Origin: Candidatus Firestoneibacteriota bacterium
GTDB taxonomy: Bacteria; Oederibacteriota; JAAXVQ01
Assembly (NCBI GenBank): GCA_013335425.1
Contig: JAAXVQ010000001.1
Location: 17,470 to 26,388, forward strand
Reading direction: 5' to 3'
Length of the DNA: 8,919 nucleotides
Made by a program: the position numbers and the translations under genes. Position 1 is the stretch's first letter, and the number at the start of each line of letters is the position of its first letter. Below, piece after piece: positions 6,205 to 8,919 of this stretch. The notes under the pieces are model-generated. The model searched no databases and had not been told where the DNA came from. It saw only the letters and a program-made list of their open reading frames with translations.

Positions 6205-8727
6205 ATGATCAGAAAATTCGGGCGTCTCATGGGGACGTTGGCCTTGCTGGGTTTGAGTCTGGCGGTGGAATCCGGGGCGGATCTGTTTACCGAGGACTTC
6301 ACCGCCACCACCTTCAAGGATGCCGGGATGACCAGCGCGGACTGGGACACGGGTGCCGTGCCCCCGGCGGCGCACCTGCCGGCTACGTATACCTTTTCCC
6401 AGCCATCGGGTCCGGTTATTTGGGGCGGACAAATCAATGTCATCGCCCAGAACAGCGGCTCTTGGCTCATCGGCGGCAATAAAGGCAAAATCAATAAATA
6501 TGACGGTTCCGGGTTTACGGATTTAAGCAACCAGCTCGACAATTTCCAGGGCACCAACATCAAAGCGGCGGCGTATTCCGACCTTTGGGGGTATTGGCTG
6601 GTCGGCGGCGAATCCGGGCGTCTGAACCAATATGACGGTTCCTCGTTTACGGATCAATCTTCCGGGCTCTCCTGGGGCACCAACAACGTTTATGCCGCCG
6701 CTCCCGGCGGGAACAGCGGCTCGACGCAGTTTTGGCTCATCGGCGGCGGCGCCTCGGGCATCGGCAAGCTTTCCAAATACAACGGCACCACCTTCGCGAC
6801 GGTCAACTCGGACAATTGGCTGGGCGCTTACGGCAACACGCTGCCGATCTACGCCATGGCCTTCAACGGCACTTATTGGCTCATCGGCGGCAGCAACGGC
6901 AGCCTGGCCAAATATGACGGCGTTACGTTTACGAACCTGACCTCGTCCCTGAACTGGTCGGGAGCCATCTATGCCATTGCCTGGGACGGCGCCCAATGGC
7001 TCATCGGCGGTTCGGGCACCAAACAGGTGGTGGCCTACGACGGCAGCACGTTTACGAATTATTCCACGATGGTGACCATCAACCAGGTCAATGCCATCGC
7101 CCACAACGGCACGTATTGGATGTTCGTAGGGCAGGGAACGGGTTCCGCGGCCGTGGCGTATTCCTGGGACGGTTCCACCTTCACCGACCTTTCAGGTTAT
7201 TTGGCGAACATGAGCGGTTCCAATGTGCCCCTCAATGCCATGGCCGGCAACGGCACCGAGTGGCTTCTGGGCGGCACGCAAGCCAAACTGAACCGACACA
7301 CGGGCGGCGCCTCTTCCACCACGTTTTCGGACCGGTCCAACCTGGTGGCGGGTTTCGGTTTCGATGACGTGCTGGTTTCGGCCTACAGCGACACCACGGC
7401 GGCGGTTTGGCTTTTCGGCGGCACCAACAAACATCTCAATAGTTTTAACGGCACAACCTTCAATGACCTTTCCGGATTATTGGCGGGGTTCGGCAGCGCG
7501 GACAACATCAGCGCGCTGGGGTATAACTCTGCGGACACTTATTGGCTCATCGGCGGCGCCAACGGCCATTTGAACCGATACAACGGCAGCGCCTGCACGG
7601 ATTTGACCGCGGCTTTGGGTTGGGGAAGCGGCGTGAGCATCAACGCCGTGCTTTGGAACGGCACCGAGTGGTATATCGGCGGAAGCGGCGCGCATTTGGC
7701 GAGCTACGACGGATCCACCTTCACGGATTTGTCGGGAAACCTGACCGGGTTCGACACGGGTACGCCGCAGCCCGTGCTTTCCTTGAGCTATGCCGGCGGG
7801 CATTGGCTCATCGGCGGGGGGAACGGCTGCATGTATTGGTATGACGGGGGCACTTGGCTGGATTTGCGTTCGGATCTCTACAACAATGTTTGGGGCGGCT
7901 ACTATGCCGTGAATGCCATCACCACCGACGGCGGCACTTTTTATTTTGCCGGCGACGCGGGACATGTGGGGAGCTTTAACCCCTCGGTTGTCAACCTGAG
8001 CAATTACACCGGATTCGTGAGCGGCGTTTTCGGCACCAACAACCTCACGAGCATTTGCTGGAACGGTTCGAGATTTTCGGTTTTGATCGGCGGCCAAAAC
8101 GCCAAAATGGTGCAGATGTACCTACCCAGCGGCGATATTGACGATTTTTCTTCCGGTTTGCTGAATTTCGGAACGGCTTCGCTGACCTCCATCGGATTCG
8201 GCTTGGATTCTTTTTTCATCACCGGCACCGTGGCGCATATCAACCTCTACGGCCCGACGTACTTCAGCCCGGCTTGGGCTCAGTCGGCCACTGTGGCCGT
8301 TTCCACCCAAGCGTTCAATTCTGTGACCATGACCGTAACGGAAACCCTGCCCGCAAAGACCGTTATAAAATATTGGATCACGGCCAATGGGCAATTGCCT
8401 GAAAGCTTGGGGAACCCGCACAGTTTTTGGATACCGGTCACGCCCAACGTGCCCGTGATTTTTACTGGAAATGATTTGGGCACGAATCTGAAGTGGAAAG
8501 CGGAACTGTCCTCTGAAAGCGCCTATATTTCACCGCGGTTGCGCGGGATCAACCTTCAGTATTATATACCCCCGACGGCGACACCCACCCAAACCGCAAC
8601 CCCGACGCCCACCCTGACCGTGACCCCGACCATGACGCCCTCGTACACGGCCACGCCTTCAGCCACGCCTACGACCTGCAAAACCGCGCGCTGCGGATAC
8701 AGAGTCTCCCCCGAGTGCTGGCGCTAA
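6205..8727 (+). CDS. Large secreted protein with 14 WLIGG repeats (probable double 7-bladed beta-propeller), 3' end broken
   Basis: An open frame of 840 residues. Residues 1-25 are a signal peptide (M-I-R-K-F-G-R-L-M-G, Leu-rich core, S-G-A). Residues 26-50 hold the motif F-T-E-D-F-T-A-T-T-F-K-D-A and A-D-W-D-T, a lead-in I associate with secreted propeller proteins of candidate phyla. Residues about 75-690 carry 14 repeats averaging 45 residues, built on W-L-I-G-G, then G-x-L-x-x-Y-D-G-x-x-F-T-D-L-S and a variable turn; the W or its equivalent falls near 87, 131, 177, 225, 265, 305, 353, 402, 447, 489, 534, 579, 626 and 670. Residues about 695-785 look like a beta-sandwich (I-K-Y-W-I-T-A-N-G, L-K-W-K-A-E-L-S-S, S-P-R-L-R-G-I). 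From 789 a Thr/Pro-rich linker begins. The last ~16 codons (T-C-K-T-A-R-C-G-Y onward) do not fit, so the natural C terminus is probably lost at a junction near 8665-8685. Ligand unknown; surface or extracellular location is inferred. Confidence 0.82.
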   Translation: MIRKFGRLMGTLALLGLSLAVESGADLFTEDFTATTFKDAGMTSADWDTGAVPPAAHLPATYTFSQPSGPVIWGGQINVIAQNSGSWLIGGNKGKINKYDGSGFTDLSNQLDNFQGTNIKAAAYSDLWGYWLVGGESGRLNQYDGSSFTDQSSGLSWGTNNVYAAAPGGNSGSTQFWLIGGGASGIGKLSKYNGTTFATVNSDNWLGAYGNTLPIYAMAFNGTYWLIGGSNGSLAKYDGVTFTNLTSSLNWSGAIYAIAWDGAQWLIGGSGTKQVVAYDGSTFTNYSTMVTINQVNAIAHNGTYWMFVGQGTGSAAVAYSWDGSTFTDLSGYLANMSGSNVPLNAMAGNGTEWLLGGTQAKLNRHTGGASSTTFSDRSNLVAGFGFDDVLVSAYSDTTAAVWLFGGTNKHLNSFNGTTFNDLSGLLAGFGSADNISALGYNSADTYWLIGGANGHLNRYNGSACTDLTAALGWGSGVSINAVLWNGTEWYIGGSGAHLASYDGSTFTDLSGNLTGFDTGTPQPVLSLSYAGGHWLIGGGNGCMYWYDGGTWLDLRSDLYNNVWGGYYAVNAITTDGGTFYFAGDAGHVGSFNPSVVNLSNYTGFVSGVFGTNNLTSICWNGSRFSVLIGGQNAKMVQMYLPSGDIDDFSSGLLNFGTASLTSIGFGLDSFFITGTVAHINLYGPTYFSPAWAQSATVAVSTQAFNSVTMTVTETLPAKTVIKYWITANGQLPESLGNPHSFWIPVTPNVPVIFTGNDLGTNLKWKAELSSESAYISPRLRGINLQYYIPPTATPTQTATPTPTLTVTPTMTPSYTATPSATPTTCKTARCGYRVSPECWR
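6400..8270 (+). repeat. Array of 14 in-frame blade repeats
   Basis: Repeat unit of about 135 bases inside the propeller gene. The codons for W-L-I-G-G are strongly conserved at DNA level: TTGGCTCATCGGCGG, or the same with one change at its first base, occurs at 6462, 6732, 6876, 6996, 7542 and 7803. Other copies diverge, especially the last three (near 7939, 8078 and 8212), where W becomes F or V. Confidence 0.8.
8572..8670 (+). repeat. Thr/Pro-rich low-complexity linker
   Basis: The codons ACG/ACC/ACA and CCC/CCG alternate to give repeats such as T-P-T-Q-T-A-T-P-T-P-T-L-T-V-T-P-T. Such linkers usually join an extracellular domain to a C-terminal anchoring or sorting domain. Here nothing of that kind follows. 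Confidence 0.75.
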
Positions 8728-8919
8728 CGTCGCGCCGGCCAGCAGCGCCCGGAGGTCCTCTGACCGCACCGGCTTGTGAGGCGCCTCTCCTAACATTGGC
8801 TAGAGCCACGCTCCGAGACCTATCAACAACGCTGATGCCCCGAAGATGAAGGGGCACAACCTGAAGGGCAGGAACGCGATCTTGAAGCCGGTGCACGGTT
8901 CGGGAAGCTGTCTACCATC
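8675..8919. other. Unassigned tail with a sequence character unlike the rest of the window
   Basis: I see no confident gene here. After the propeller stop at 8727 no plus frame reads as protein for long. Visible structure: the palindrome GAGGCGCCTC (8778-8787) and a hairpin of TGCCCC (8836-8841) with GGGGCA (8851-8856), loop 9. On the minus strand 8800-8919 is an open frame of 39 residues, without a start in the window, ending in a hydrophobic run (F-G-A-S-A-L-L-I-G-L-G-A-W-L). On the plus strand, codons from 8846 give N-A-I-L-K-P-V-H, which loosely resembles the end of a receiver domain. None of these is strong. Confidence 0.4.

Noticed and set aside
6400..8270. CRISPR array or tandem DNA repeat
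   Set aside because: The repeats stay in frame, encode a clear protein motif and vary in spacing by whole codons; they are protein repeats, not a CRISPR.
8720..8800. Integron attC-like site (two CTAAC strings, near 8723 and 8790)
   Set aside because: Both strings are in the same orientation and do not match the RYYYAAC/GTTRRRY pair needed for an attC site.
8860..8919. Group II intron 3' part (GTGCACGGTTCGGG resembles strings found after intron reverse-transcriptase genes)
   Set aside because: No reverse transcriptase, no recognisable domain V and no matching hairpin arm; the resemblance is a few bases only.

Overview
The window reads as a short stretch of a Gram-negative genome from a little-studied lineage. 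The supporting signs are two outer-membrane barrels of the PorV/PorQ (UPF0164) type, a surface protein ending in a FlgD-like/T9SS-type-A-like domain, a second surface protein with a Thr/Pro-rich linker, and good Shine-Dalgarno sites and sigma70-type promoters. This mix is typical of FCB-group and Elusimicrobiota/Omnitrophota-like candidate lineages. The exact phylum is an inference and cannot be fixed from this sequence alone. There are no tRNA, rRNA, CRISPR, transposase or phage genes.

Layout. (1) 1-120: minus-strand fragment of a response-regulator receiver domain, reading out of the window. (2) about 122-520: plus-strand C-terminal part of a CCA-adding enzyme/poly(A) polymerase, abutting fragment 1 with no intact gene start. 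(3) 617-3671: a promoter and a two-gene operon, made of a secreted multidomain Ig-like protein with a FlgD-like tail, then a PorV-like barrel that itself carries a FlgD-like C-terminal domain (ATGA overlap). (4) 3737-4415: a strong promoter (TTGACA-17-TAAAAT) and a small two-helix HAMP-domain membrane protein with no output domain, followed by a GC-rich hairpin with a T tract. (5) 4539-6167: a second PorV-like barrel, with an Ala/Pro-rich linker and a shortened OmpA-like C-terminal domain. (6) 6205-about 8680: a large secreted protein with 14 repeats of about 45 residues built around W-L-I-G-G, which fits two 7-bladed beta-propellers, then a beta-sandwich-like domain and a Thr/Pro-rich linker. 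(7) about 8680-8919: a tail with different sequence character, which ends the propeller gene abruptly.

How the genes may work together: each large exported protein sits beside one PorV-like barrel (Ig/FlgD protein with barrel 1, propeller protein with barrel 2), with the HAMP membrane protein between the pairs. PorV in the type IX secretion system is an outer-membrane shuttle protein that binds cargo C-terminal domains, so a cell-surface export or display function with cargo/barrel pairs is a reasonable hypothesis. No other secretion-system component is visible here.

Both ends look chimeric or rearranged. At each end a gene is cut and joined to unrelated sequence, so the window may be a whole contig with misassembled ends. 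The central part, about 150-8650, is internally consistent.
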